Assembly: GCF_024721315.2 (NCBI RefSeq)
Contig: NZ_JANFAK020000073.1
Span: 1-41,518 of the forward strand
Source of the DNA: Streptomyces sp. Isolate_45
Lineage (GTDB): Bacteria; Actinomycetota; Actinomycetes; Streptomycetales; Streptomycetaceae
DNA: 41,518 nucleotides
Reading direction: 5' to 3'
Of the stretch, positions 1 to 7,958 are shown piece after piece. Positions within the stretch are counted from its first letter, which is position 1. Each line of letters starts with the position of its first letter. The notes under the pieces were generated by a model, which saw only the letters and a program-made list of their open reading frames with translations, was not told where the DNA came from and searched no databases. Both the position numbers and the translations under genes were made by a program.

Positions 1-14
1 TGCTCTTCCGATCT
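1..14. other. Residual sequencing adapter
   Basis: Bases 2-14 read gctcttccgatct, the 3' end of the standard Illumina adapter. This is untrimmed library sequence, not genome, so the contig truly begins at about base 15. Confidence 0.9.
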
Positions 15-114
15 GTCGCGTGGACCTCCTCGCGCAGCGGCGGCGGCAGCGGAGGGGGCAGCGGAGGGGGCTCGCCGCACAGCACGTCGCGGTCGCGGAC
101 CACCTCGCCGCGGT
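15..114. other. Contig-edge stretch, no supported gene
   Basis: This short edge segment is open in several frames and holds a 12-bp direct repeat (ggcagcggaggg, twice, about 47-70). A minus-strand reading gives a proline/leucine-rich peptide and a plus-strand reading a Gly-Ser-rich one. Neither has a start or a recognisable domain. It could be the edge of a gene beyond the contig. Confidence 0.4.
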
Positions 115-147
115 GGGGTCGTCCGCCCCACCCGGGGGGACGACCCC
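115..147 (-). terminator. Terminator of the acyl-CoA dehydrogenase operon
   Basis: Arms GGGGTCGTCC (115-124) and GGACGACCCC (138-147) pair perfectly. The stem continues inward as CCCC (126-129) and GGGG (134-137) around an ACCC loop, with one bulged base. It begins 10 bp past the stop codon of the last operon gene. There is no U-tract, as is usual for Streptomyces. Confidence 0.7.
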
Positions 148-157
148 GCCGCGGGGC

Positions 158-1279
158 CTACGGCGCCGGCAGCTCCGCGAAGTCCGCGACGAGGCCCCGG
201 TGGTGGCCGGCCGTGCCCAGCGTCAGCGAATCCGCCTTGGCCCGCTTGAGGTAGAGGTGGGCCGGGTGCTCCCAGGTCATGCCGATGCCGCCGTGGAGTT
301 GGACGCATTCCTCGGCCGCCCGGACCGCGACGCCCGAACAGTAGGCCTGCGCCACCGCGACCGTGAGGGGTGCGTCCGGGGCTCCGGTGGCGAGGGCGTC
401 GGCGGCGGCCCTGGCCGCGGCGCGGGCGGAGGCCACGTCGAGCCACAGCCGGGCGAGGCGGTGCTTGAGGGCCTGGAAGGAGCCGACGGGCCGGTTGAAC
501 TGGTGGCGGCCGCGCACGTATCCCACGGTCTCGGTCAGGCACCACTCGGCGAGTCCGAGCTGTTCGGACGCGAGCAGGCCGGCCCCGCTGAGCAGGGCCC
601 CGGCGACGGCCGCGCGGGCGGTGGCGGGGTCCGCGAGGCGGGTGCCGGGCGAGGCGTCGAGGGTGACGCCGGCGAGGGGGCGGGTCAGGTCCAGCGGGAC
701 CGGTGCCGTGAGGCCGGCGGAGGCGGCGGGGACGGCGTGGAGTCCGGTGTCGGCGATGACCAGCAGGACATCGGCGGCCCCGGCGTCCGCGACGGAGGTG
801 ACCCTGCCGGTCAGCACCCCTCCCCCGGCGTCCCGCATGGGCTCCGGCAGCGGGGCTCCCGGGGCGAGGGTCAGCGGCAGGGCCGGTACGCAAATCTGCC
901 GTCCGGAGGCGAGTTCCCCGAGCAGCGCGGCGACTTCGGGGGTCGAGGTGTCGCAGCCGAGGAGGATCTCCGTGGCGAGGACGGAGCTCGTGAGGTACGG
1001 GAGGGGGGCGACGGAGCGTCCGAGTTCCTCCAGGACCACGGCGGCTTCCCGGTGGCTCGCGCCCTGGCCGCCGAGCTTCTCGGGGACGAGGAGTCCGGCG
1101 GCGCCGATCCCGGCGGCGAGGGTGCGCCACAGCTGCGGGTCGTGGGGCCGGCCGGTCTCGGCGCGCGCGAGGACGGCCGCCGCGTCGCACCGGTCGGCGA
1201 GCAGGGCCCGTACGGCGGAGCGGAGTTCCTCCTCGGTCTCGGAGTACAGCAGGTCGAAGGGGGCGCGCTCGGCCGTCAT
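158..1279 (-). CDS. Acyl-CoA dehydrogenase (partner subunit)
   Basis: This 373-residue flavoprotein of the acyl-CoA dehydrogenase family would introduce an alpha-beta double bond into an acyl-CoA. The N-terminal helical domain contains LLVPEKLGGQG and VVLEELGRSVAP. The C-terminal domain ends with the family signature LHGGIGMTWEHPAHLYLKRA. The middle beta domain looks eroded, lacking a clear substrate and FAD loop of the usual type. The ATG at 1279 overlaps the stop of the upstream dehydrogenase as ATGA, so the two are translationally coupled. Adjacent dissimilar pairs of this kind (for example the mycobacterial FadE28-FadE29 type) form alpha2beta2 enzymes in which only one chain carries the catalytic base. 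I infer the same arrangement here. The substrate cannot be read from sequence. Confidence 0.88.
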   Translation of the reverse strand: MTAERAPFDLLYSETEEELRSAVRALLADRCDAAAVLARAETGRPHDPQLWRTLAAGIGAAGLLVPEKLGGQGASHREAAVVLEELGRSVAPLPYLTSSVLATEILLGCDTSTPEVAALLGELASGRQICVPALPLTLAPGAPLPEPMRDAGGGVLTGRVTSVADAGAADVLLVIADTGLHAVPAASAGLTAPVPLDLTRPLAGVTLDASPGTRLADPATARAAVAGALLSGAGLLASEQLGLAEWCLTETVGYVRGRHQFNRPVGSFQALKHRLARLWLDVASARAAARAAADALATGAPDAPLTVAVAQAYCSGVAVRAAEECVQLHGGIGMTWEHPAHLYLKRAKADSLTLGTAGHHRGLVADFAELPAP

Positions 1280-2466
1280 CGGGAGAGGTCCTTCCAGGCG
1301 AGGTCCTTGTCGTCGCGCGGCTCGGGGGGCAGGCCGAGGACGCGTTCGGCGACGATGTTGAGGAGGATTTCGCTTGTGCCGCCCTCGATGCTGTTGCCCT
1401 TGGCACGGAGGTAGCGGTATCCGGCGTCGCGGCCGGTGAAGTCGACGGTTTCGGGGCGGCGCATGGTCCAGTCCTCGTACAGGAGGCCTTCCTCGCCGAG
1501 GAGTTCCACCTCCAGGCCGCTGATCTCCTGGTTGAGGCGGGCGAAGGTGAGTTTCATGCCGCTGCCCTCGGGACCGGGCTGTCCGGCGGAGAGCTGTTGG
1601 CGCAGCCGTTCGCCGGTGAGACGGGCGACCTCCGCCTCGACCCACAGGTCGAGGAGCCGCTGGTGCAGGGCGTGGGTGCGCAGGGCGGGCCGTTCGCGCC
1701 AGGCCGCGGCGACGGGGGCGATCATGCCGCCTTCGCGGGGGAAGCGCATGCCGCCGATGGAGACGCGTTCGTTCATGAGGGTGGTGCGGGCGACCGCCCA
1801 GCCCTCGCCGACGGCCCCGAGGCGGTGGGCGTCGGGGATGCGGACGCCGGTGAGGAAGACCTCGTTGAACTCGGCCTCCCCGGTGATCTGGCGCAGCGGC
1901 CGGACCTCGACGCCGGGGGCGTGCATGTCGCACAGGAAGTAGGTGATGCCACGGTGCTTGGGCAGGGTGGGGTCGGTGCGGGCGATCAGGATGGCCCAGC
2001 GGGCGGTGTGGGCGCTGGAGGTCCACACCTTCTGCCCGTCGACGACCCACTCGTCGTGTTCCTCGTCGAGGACGGCGCGGGTGCCGAGCGCGGCGAGGTC
2101 GGAGCCCGCGCCGGGCTCGCTGAACAGCTGGCACCAGACTTCGTCTCCGGTCCACAGGGGCCGCAGGAAGCGGGCCTTCTGCTCGTCGGTGCCGTAGGCG
2201 AGGATCGTGGGCGCGGCCATGCCGAGGCCGATGCCGATGCGTCGAGGGTCGTTGTCGGGGGCTCCGGCCGCTTCCAGAGCGGCGTCCACGACGGGCTGGA
2301 GGGAACGGGGCGCGCCGAGGCCACCGAGGCCCTCGGGGTAGTGCACCCAGGCGAGGCCCGCGTCGAAGCGGGCGCGCAGGAAGTCGGTCGGGGTGGTGCC
2401 GGCCGGCGGGTGGGCGGCGAGCAGGTCGCGGGTGCGGGCGGCGAGGTCCGCCGCGGTGACGGTCAT
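1276..2466 (-). CDS. Acyl-CoA dehydrogenase
   Basis: This 396-residue acyl-CoA dehydrogenase carries the flavin/substrate loop QLFSEPGAGSDLAALGTRA and VDGQKVWTSSAHTARWAILI in its middle beta domain, then GITYFLCDMHAPGVEVRPL. The C-terminal helical domain ends IEGGTSEILLNIVAERVLGL, a strong family signature. It is the full, canonical member of the pair, and the downstream gene is the divergent partner. The ATG at 2466 overlaps the stop of the upstream reductase (ATGA), and its own stop overlaps the next start in the same way. This places three enzymes in one coupled operon. It probably works in degradation of a branched, cyclic or sterol-like acyl-CoA, but the substrate is inference. Confidence 0.92.
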   Translation of the reverse strand: MTVTAADLAARTRDLLAAHPPAGTTPTDFLRARFDAGLAWVHYPEGLGGLGAPRSLQPVVDAALEAAGAPDNDPRRIGIGLGMAAPTILAYGTDEQKARFLRPLWTGDEVWCQLFSEPGAGSDLAALGTRAVLDEEHDEWVVDGQKVWTSSAHTARWAILIARTDPTLPKHRGITYFLCDMHAPGVEVRPLRQITGEAEFNEVFLTGVRIPDAHRLGAVGEGWAVARTTLMNERVSIGGMRFPREGGMIAPVAAAWRERPALRTHALHQRLLDLWVEAEVARLTGERLRQQLSAGQPGPEGSGMKLTFARLNQEISGLEVELLGEEGLLYEDWTMRRPETVDFTGRDAGYRYLRAKGNSIEGGTSEILLNIVAERVLGLPPEPRDDKDLAWKDLSR

Positions 2467-3446
2467 CGGGTGCCTCCGTGGAGGGCCGGTACGACGACCA
2501 GCCGGCCGGTCGTGGTGCCGTCGGCGAGGCGCTGTACGGCGTCGGCGGCCGCGGCGAGCGGGACGCGTTCGCTGATCAGGGGTTTGATGGCGCCCTCGGC
2601 GGCGAGACGGGTGAGTTCGCCGTGGCAGGCGAGGACGGCCGCGGGGTCCTTCGTCGCGTACAGACCCCAGTGCAGGCCGAGGACGGCGTAGTTCTTGACC
2701 AGGGCGTGGTTGAGCGCGGGGGTGGGGACGGTGCCGCCGGCGAAGCCGACGATCACGATGCGGCCCTCGAAGGCCACGCACTTGGCGGAGGCGGTGTAGG
2801 CGTCGCCGCCGACGGGGTCGTAGACGACGTCGGCGCCGTGTCCGCCGGTGAACTCCTTGACCCGGGCGGCGATCCCGGCGGCGTCCTCGCCCGTGCGGTC
2901 GATGACGAGGTCGCAGCCGAGTTCCTCGGCGATGAGCGCCTTGGCCTTGCCGCCGACGACCCCGATGACGGTGGCCCCGGCGGCCTTGCCGAGTTGGACG
3001 GCGGCGCTGCCGACGCCGCCGGCCGCGGCGTGCACGAGGAGCGTCTCGCCGCTGCGGAGGCGGGCGCGGCGGTGGAGGCCGAACCAGCCGGTCTGGTAGC
3101 CGACGTGCAGGGCCGCCGCCTCGGCGTCGTCGAGGGTGTCGGGGGCCGGCAGCAGGGCCCGCGCGGGGGCGGTGACGTACTCGGCGAAACCACCGTGGGG
3201 CAGGCTCGGGTTGGCGATGACGCGGCGGCCGTCCTCGGTCTCGCCGCAGATCTCCACGCCGGGGGTGAAGGGCAGCGGCGGCCGGATCTGGTACTGCCCG
3301 CGAACCAGCAGCGCGTCGGGGAAGTTGATGTTGGCGGCGAGGACCTTGAGCCTCACCTCGCCCTCCCCGGGCACGGGTTCGGGAACCTCTTCGAGGCGCA
3401 TGGCCTCGCGGGGTTCTCCGTGGGTGTGTACGCGCCATGCCTGCAT
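2463..3446 (-). CDS. Zinc-less MDR quinone/enoyl reductase
   Basis: This 327-residue medium-chain reductase of the NADPH:quinone oxidoreductase group starts MQAWRVHTHGEP. It carries the NADPH-binding motif HAAAGGVGSAAVQLGKAAGA and the following IDRTGEDAA and GGHGADVVYDPVGGD segments. No zinc-ligand cysteines are present, which separates it from alcohol dehydrogenases. It would reduce an enoyl-CoA-like or quinone substrate with NADPH. I chose ATG 3446 because TGGAGG lies 6 nt upstream and family members begin at this point. Longer readings add unrelated residues across the promoter. It is the first gene of the operon with the two acyl-CoA dehydrogenases, separated from them only by 4-base overlaps. 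Confidence 0.88.
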   Translation of the reverse strand: MQAWRVHTHGEPREAMRLEEVPEPVPGEGEVRLKVLAANINFPDALLVRGQYQIRPPLPFTPGVEICGETEDGRRVIANPSLPHGGFAEYVTAPARALLPAPDTLDDAEAAALHVGYQTGWFGLHRRARLRSGETLLVHAAAGGVGSAAVQLGKAAGATVIGVVGGKAKALIAEELGCDLVIDRTGEDAAGIAARVKEFTGGHGADVVYDPVGGDAYTASAKCVAFEGRIVIVGFAGGTVPTPALNHALVKNYAVLGLHWGLYATKDPAAVLACHGELTRLAAEGAIKPLISERVPLAAAADAVQRLADGTTTGRLVVVPALHGGTR

Positions 3447-3487
3447 CCGGGGCCTCCAGCCGCCGTCGAGGAACCATGCTCGGCGGC

Positions 3488-3504
3488 ATACTAAGCGGTC
3501 GCTT
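3488..3504 (-). promoter_or_regulatory. Promoter and palindromic operator of the acyl-CoA dehydrogenase operon
   Basis: On the minus strand a TAGTAT -10 hexamer (plus coordinates 3488-3493) lies about 40 nt before the reductase start. It abuts and shares a base with the perfect palindrome AAGCG-GT-CGCTT (3493-3504). Repression by a TetR/FadR-like factor through blocked polymerase binding is the simplest reading. The regulator gene is not next to the operon. The -35 is not convincing. Confidence 0.55.
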
Positions 3505-3658
3505 GCACTCTTGGGAACCGGCCCGTCCACGGCGAAATCCGGACGACCCCGGAGCGGCGGGCATCCTTTCGGCCACCACCGAACGTCTCAGGGGGCAGCA
3601 TGTGACCCGTACGCGTCATGACATGGCGGGGTACGTCACCCGACCTGGGGGGAATCGA

Positions 3659-4792
3659 ATGAAGCGCATGACGGCAGCGGCGGGGGCCGCGGTCGCTCTG
3701 GTGGGACTGATCACGGCGGCCGGTCCGGCCGCCGCCGCACCACCGCTCTGCAAGCCGGACGTGCTGCGCCTGGAGGCCCTGCCCGCCGGGGCCCCGGGCG
3801 GTACGTTCGTCGATCGGGTGAACGCGCTGGGCAGGGGGGACCTGGCGGTCGGCACGTCGCGACAGCGGCCCGCGTACTGGCAGGGCGCCCGCGTCCACGC
3901 GGTACCGCTGCCGGCCGGGTACGCCTCGGGCGAGGTCCGGTCCGTGAACTCCAAGGGGCTGATGGCCGGAACCCTGAAGCAGGCGGGCACCGACAACCGC
4001 GTGCTGTTCACCTACCGGAAGGGCGCGGCGTCCGTACGACTGCTGAGCGCCCCGGCCCCGTCCCCCTACGAGGGGAAGGCCTTCGTCAGCGACACGGGCC
4101 GCGTGGCCGGCCTCGACGGCACGGTCGCCAAGGAGTGGGTGGACGGACAGCCCGCCCGCACCCTGGAACTGCCGCCGGGCAGCGATCCCCGGACCCGGAT
4201 CACCGAGGTCAACGGCGTCAACAAGCGCGGGGACATCCTGGGCTCCGCGCTCCTGCACCACGAGACCCAGGACGGTTTCGTCTACCGCTCCTACCCCGTG
4301 GTGTGGCCCGCCGGTGGCGGACCGGCCCAGGGGCTGACGCCCGCGAGCGAGGGTGACTACTCGCGCACCACCGAACCGACGGGCATCGACAACGCGGGCA
4401 CGGTGGTGGGCCACGAGTCGGAGGGCTGGCGCGACGTTCGGCGCGACGTCGGCCACCTGTGGTCGGCGCCCTACACGGCCGCCTCGACGGCGTCGCCCGA
4501 TCTGCCCGGACAGAGCGAGCTGATCGCGAACGCGATCAGCCCGACCGGCCGGGTGGTGGTGGGCATGGCGTACTCCTGGGAGGACTTCGGATACCCCAAG
4601 CCCACCCAGGCCACCTACCGGACCGGCGACGGACCGGTGAGGACGCTCCCGACGCCGACGGCCGGGGCGCACGGCGAGGCGACCGCCGTATCGGGCGACA
4701 ACCGCGTGGCCGGCGGCGAATCGTCGCCGACCGCGAGCCGGTTGCTCGTGTGGACGTGCGCCTCCCAACAGGCAACCATTCCGCAGGGTTGA
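3659..4792 (+). CDS. Secreted HAF-repeat-like protein (paralogue 1)
   Basis: This is a 377-residue exported protein. It has a Sec signal peptide of about 27 residues (MKRMTAAAG..., hydrophobic core, cleavage after GPAAAA). The mature part is a series of repeats in which a Gly-x-Val/Ala-Gly step follows an Asn/Asp-x-Gly turn: VNALGRGDLAVGTS, VNSKGLMAGTL, VNGVNKRGDILGSAL, IDNAGTVVGHE, ISPTGRVVVGMAY. These alternate with Tyr/Trp strand segments such as AYWQG and PVVWPAGG. The pattern resembles HAF extracellular repeats and suggests a beta-propeller. GGGG precedes ATG 3659 at normal spacing. It is followed by a paralogue. Biochemical function is unknown. Confidence 0.75.
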   Translation: MKRMTAAAGAAVALVGLITAAGPAAAAPPLCKPDVLRLEALPAGAPGGTFVDRVNALGRGDLAVGTSRQRPAYWQGARVHAVPLPAGYASGEVRSVNSKGLMAGTLKQAGTDNRVLFTYRKGAASVRLLSAPAPSPYEGKAFVSDTGRVAGLDGTVAKEWVDGQPARTLELPPGSDPRTRITEVNGVNKRGDILGSALLHHETQDGFVYRSYPVVWPAGGGPAQGLTPASEGDYSRTTEPTGIDNAGTVVGHESEGWRDVRRDVGHLWSAPYTAASTASPDLPGQSELIANAISPTGRVVVGMAYSWEDFGYPKPTQATYRTGDGPVRTLPTPTAGAHGEATAVSGDNRVAGGESSPTASRLLVWTCASQQATIPQG

Positions 4793-4900
4793 CAGTCTGA
4801 TCATCGCAACCACTCGACACCGTGCGGCGGATGACGACCGCGACCGGGCCGGATCGCCCCGGTCGCGCCCCGCCGCCCATGCCATCAGGGGGACTTGACC

Positions 4901-6055
4901 TTGCAGAACGTCACCAGGAGACGCGCCGCCCACGTCGCGGGAACCGCCGTCGTCCTCGCCGGACTCATCACCGCGGCGGGACCCGCCGCTGCCGCCGGGG
5001 CCTCGTGCACGCCGGGCATCGAACTGCTGCCCACCGTCGCGGGGGCCGCGGGGGGCGTCGTGGAGGGCTTCGGCCCGGGAGGCCTCGTCGTCGGTGCCAG
5101 TGGGAGCGGTCCCGCCTACTGGACCGGCCCGGAACACACGCCGCACGCCGTCCCGCTTCCCGCGGGCTTCGAGTCCGGCACCGTCAAGGCCGTCAGCGCC
5201 AAGGGCCTGATGGTGGGGACCGCAACCCGCAACTCGGACCAGGCCGTCGTCGCCTTCGCGCACCAGCAGGGCTCGGCGACCTCCCAGGCGCTGACCGCGC
5301 CGCGCGTCGGGGACGTGGGAGTCGACATCAACGAGTCGGGCCGGGTCGTCTTCGTGGACGGCGACGTCGCGAAGGAATGGGTGAACGGCAAGGTCGTGCG
5401 CGAACTGCCGGTGCCCGCCGACGCGATCGCCGGAAGCACGATCACCTCGCTGAACGGGATCAACAAGCGCGGCGACATCGTCGGAACCGTCAGCGGCTCC
5501 TACTTCGACCACGAGAACGACATCATGGTCACCAAGACCTTCCCGGTGGTCTGGCCCGCCGGGGGCGGCTACCCGCCCTACAGCCTCCAGGTGTGGAACG
5601 GGTACCACGCCTCGTTCGCCACCATCGGCCGGGACATCGACGACCGCGGCCGGGTGGTCGGCCTGGAGAAGTACCACTACCGCAACGACCCGCGGCGGAC
5701 GCCGGCCGTCTGGAAGAAGCCGTACGACACCCTGCCGACCGACCCGGGACGGCTCGCCGCGTACAGCAACGACCTGGAGTTCAACGGCAGCAGCCCGACC
5801 ACCAACGTGGCCGTCGGCACCGCCACCGTCTTCGAGGAGAGCTACCAGAGCTACTTCCAGGCCGTCTACTGGACGGGCAAGGGTGCCCCGCTGGCACTGC
5901 CGCATCCCGCGGGCTCCACCCAGAACACCCTCAGCCGGGCCTTCGCCGCCACCGACGACGACCGCGTGGGCGGCACGATCGTCGACCGGGAGACGCGCGA
6001 GAACCACGCGGTCGTCTGGACCTGTGCGAGCAAGCAGGCGTACGCCAAGGGCTGA
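4901..6055 (+). CDS. Secreted HAF-repeat-like protein (paralogue 2)
   Basis: This is a 384-residue exported protein, paralogous to the preceding one. It shares the signal peptide core GLITAAGPAAAA, the block DGDVAKEWVNGKVVREL (DGTVAKEWVDGQ in the first copy), LNGINKRGDIVGTV and the C-terminal VVWTCASKQ. The start is probably TTG 4901, because AGGGGG (4887-4892) lies 8 nt before it. TTG 4895 is in frame but too close to that site. The repeats contain VSAKGLMVGTA, INESGRVVFVD and IDDRGRVVGLE, again like HAF repeats. It probably arose by tandem duplication. Both copies end with a single conserved Cys after Trp-Thr. Function is unknown. Confidence 0.75.
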   Translation: MQNVTRRRAAHVAGTAVVLAGLITAAGPAAAAGASCTPGIELLPTVAGAAGGVVEGFGPGGLVVGASGSGPAYWTGPEHTPHAVPLPAGFESGTVKAVSAKGLMVGTATRNSDQAVVAFAHQQGSATSQALTAPRVGDVGVDINESGRVVFVDGDVAKEWVNGKVVRELPVPADAIAGSTITSLNGINKRGDIVGTVSGSYFDHENDIMVTKTFPVVWPAGGGYPPYSLQVWNGYHASFATIGRDIDDRGRVVGLEKYHYRNDPRRTPAVWKKPYDTLPTDPGRLAAYSNDLEFNGSSPTTNVAVGTATVFEESYQSYFQAVYWTGKGAPLALPHPAGSTQNTLSRAFAATDDDRVGGTIVDRETRENHAVVWTCASKQAYAKG

Positions 6056-6062
6056 GTCCGGG

Positions 6063-6132
6063 CCGTGACGGGGCGGGACGGGACGGACGGGTGGGACCCG
6101 ACGGGTCCCGGAGCCGGCCCGCCCCGTCACGG
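6063..6132 (+). terminator. Composite stem-loop after the HAF pair
   Basis: Outer arms CCGTGACGGGGCGGG (6063-6077) and CCCGCCCCGTCACGG (6118-6132) pair over 15 bp without mismatch. An inner hairpin GGGACCC-GAC-GGGTCCC sits at 6093-6109. It starts 7 bp past the stop codon, so it is most simply a factor-independent terminator. Confidence 0.65.
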
Positions 6133-6171
6133 GCATGGTGATCCGAGCCCCCGCACGCTATCGATGGGCGC

Positions 6172-7068
6172 ATGGACAACCACCCGCGCGGCCTGCCCGC
6201 GCCTCCCCCGCCCGGATCCGCCGCACTGCCCCCCGGCACCTACGCGGGGCAGGTCGTCCTCGTGACGGGCGGCGGGTCGGGGCTGGGCAAGGCCATCGCC
6301 GCCGAGTTCGCCCGGCTCGGCGCCGATCTGGTCATCGCGAGCCGTCGCGCCCGGCAGTTGGAGGCGGCCCGCGCGGAATTGGCCGCCGTTCCCGGGGCGG
6401 GCCGGGTGACGGCCGCCGTCTGCGACGTCCGTGACCCGGAACGGGTCGCGGACGTCTTCGACGCCGCCGAGGCGGCGCTCGCGCTCCCCGACGTGCTGGT
6501 CAACAATGCCGCCGCCAACTTCCCCTGTCCGGCGGAGGACCTGTCCCCCAACGCGTGGCGGGCCGTCGTCGACACCACCCTGACGGGCACCTGGTTCATG
6601 ACCCGGGAGTTCGGCCGCCGACACCTGGCGGCGGGCACCCCGGGGTCGATCGTCAACATCGGCGCCTCGTACGCCTGGACGGGCGGGCCGGGTTTCGCCC
6701 ACAGCGCCGCGGCGAAGGCCGGCGTGAAGAACCTGGTGGAGACCCTCGCCGTCGAGTGGGGCCCGTACGGCGTCCAGGTCAACGGGCTCGTCCCCGGGCT
6801 GTTCCCGCACGAGGACATGTCCGAGGACATCCGCGGCGGCCTGGAGCGGGCCGCCCCCGGCGCCAAGGACGCCCGGCAGCCCGCCCTGCGCGTGGGCGTT
6901 CCCCGTGAACTGGGCTGGGCCGCCACCTTCCTGGCCTCCCCCTATGCCCGCTTCGTCACCGGCCACACCCTCGTCGTGGACGGCGCCAACTGGCAGCGCC
7001 GGAGCCTGGTCAGCCCCGAGGTCGTCCCGCTGCGCGACCAACTGGGCCGTCCGCCCTTCGGCCACTGA
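6172..7068 (+). CDS. fadH: SDR, 2,4-dienoyl-CoA reductase type (FadH/YkuF-like)
   Basis: This is a 298-residue short-chain dehydrogenase. The cofactor motif VTGGGSGLGKA is at residues 31-41 and NNAAANFPCPAEDLSPNAW at 111-129. Instead of the classical Tyr-x3-Lys it has HSAAAKAG with Lys182 and Ser at the usual Tyr position. From memory, Bacillus FadH/YkuF has the same HSAAAKAG and NNAAGNF-CPAE-L-PNGW features. This matches 2,4-dienoyl-CoA reductases, which lack the catalytic Tyr, so the change is a family trait rather than damage. The role would be NADPH-dependent reduction of unsaturated acyl-CoAs in beta-oxidation. A 24-residue proline-rich N-terminal extension precedes the domain. No clear Shine-Dalgarno sequence is seen. 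Confidence 0.75.
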   Translation: MDNHPRGLPAPPPPGSAALPPGTYAGQVVLVTGGGSGLGKAIAAEFARLGADLVIASRRARQLEAARAELAAVPGAGRVTAAVCDVRDPERVADVFDAAEAALALPDVLVNNAAANFPCPAEDLSPNAWRAVVDTTLTGTWFMTREFGRRHLAAGTPGSIVNIGASYAWTGGPGFAHSAAAKAGVKNLVETLAVEWGPYGVQVNGLVPGLFPHEDMSEDIRGGLERAAPGAKDARQPALRVGVPRELGWAATFLASPYARFVTGHTLVVDGANWQRRSLVSPEVVPLRDQLGRPPFGH

Positions 7069-7160
7069 CCCCGGGGCGGGCCCGGGGGAGGTGCGCGGGC
7101 CGGCGTGCGTGGGACCGACGCCGGTCCGCCGGTGTCGGTGGCCACCCGCAGACTGGCGGC

Positions 7161-7958
7161 ATGACCCTCGCAGACCTGACCTTTGCCCGGTGGCGGTCCC
7201 TCGACCTCGCCTCCGCCCGCCGCATCGCCGAGGAGACGGCCGCCCTCGTGGACGGCAAGGTGGCCCGGGTCGACTCGGTCGAGCACCTCGGCGGCACGCT
7301 GCACCGGGTACGGATCGAGCGGGGCGGCCGGGCGTTCGCCCTGATACCCGGCGGCCGCGTCCGTCTCGGCTTCGACCCGGACTCCTGGCGTCCGACAGCC
7401 GCGCAACTGGCCGACTACGCCGGGTCCGTGAGCGCCGGGTTCGGTTTCGGCCCCGACCTGTCGGCCCATCTCGGCCACGAGCTGAGCCCCGTACGGACGG
7501 TGGCGCTGGACACCGTCCTGATGGCGGTGGAGGACGAGGATGTGTCGGAGGTTCCGGACGACATACCGGCGGCGTTGGCGGCGGACGGGCTCCGGATGCC
7601 GAGCGCGGACGAGTGGGAGCACGCCTGCGGGGCCGGCGCGGGCACCCTGTTCCGCTGGGGCGACGAGTGCCCGCTCGACGAGCCCTCGTACGGGAACGGC
7701 ACCCTGCGGCACGAGCCGAACGCGTTCGGCCTGCACATCGCCTACGACAGCTACGGCGGCGAGTTGAGTTCCGACCGCGGGGCCTTCCACGGCGGTGACG
7801 GCGGGGCCGCCGCCTGCGGCGGGTACGGGAGCCTGCTGGAATGGTTGCCGCTCGCCACGGCCTGCCGGAACCCGGGGATGGCCGAGTTCTCGTACGGACC
7901 CGACGGCGAGGATCCGGGCGAGGAGTTCTCCACCCGGCCCGTCCTCACGCTCCCCTGA
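7161..7958 (+). CDS. Uncharacterised protein with SUMF1/FGE-like segment
   Basis: This 265-residue soluble protein has no signal peptide. The first ~135 residues are not recognised. Residues about 148-170 read MPSADEWEHACGAG...FRWGDE, the hallmark turn of the formylglycine-generating-enzyme (SUMF1) fold, where PTEAEWEYAARGG...YPWGDE is usual. The later catalytic cysteine motif of true FGE is not evident, so sulfatase activation is unlikely. CAGACT ends 6 nt before the ATG, the spacing expected for a leaderless transcript. The 3' end overlaps that of the convergent enoyl-CoA hydratase by 14 bp. Confidence 0.7.
   Translation: MTLADLTFARWRSLDLASARRIAEETAALVDGKVARVDSVEHLGGTLHRVRIERGGRAFALIPGGRVRLGFDPDSWRPTAAQLADYAGSVSAGFGFGPDLSAHLGHELSPVRTVALDTVLMAVEDEDVSEVPDDIPAALAADGLRMPSADEWEHACGAGAGTLFRWGDECPLDEPSYGNGTLRHEPNAFGLHIAYDSYGGELSSDRGAFHGGDGGAAACGGYGSLLEWLPLATACRNPGMAEFSYGPDGEDPGEEFSTRPVLTLP

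Noticed and set aside
6172..7068. Inactivated SDR because the catalytic Tyr is absent
   Set aside because: The HSAAAKAG motif without Tyr is characteristic of 2,4-dienoyl-CoA reductases, so the enzyme is not judged broken.
7161..7958. Formylglycine-generating enzyme
   Set aside because: Only the SUMF1-like ADEWEHAC/FRWGDE segment is present. Catalytic cysteine motifs and a sulfatase partner are missing.
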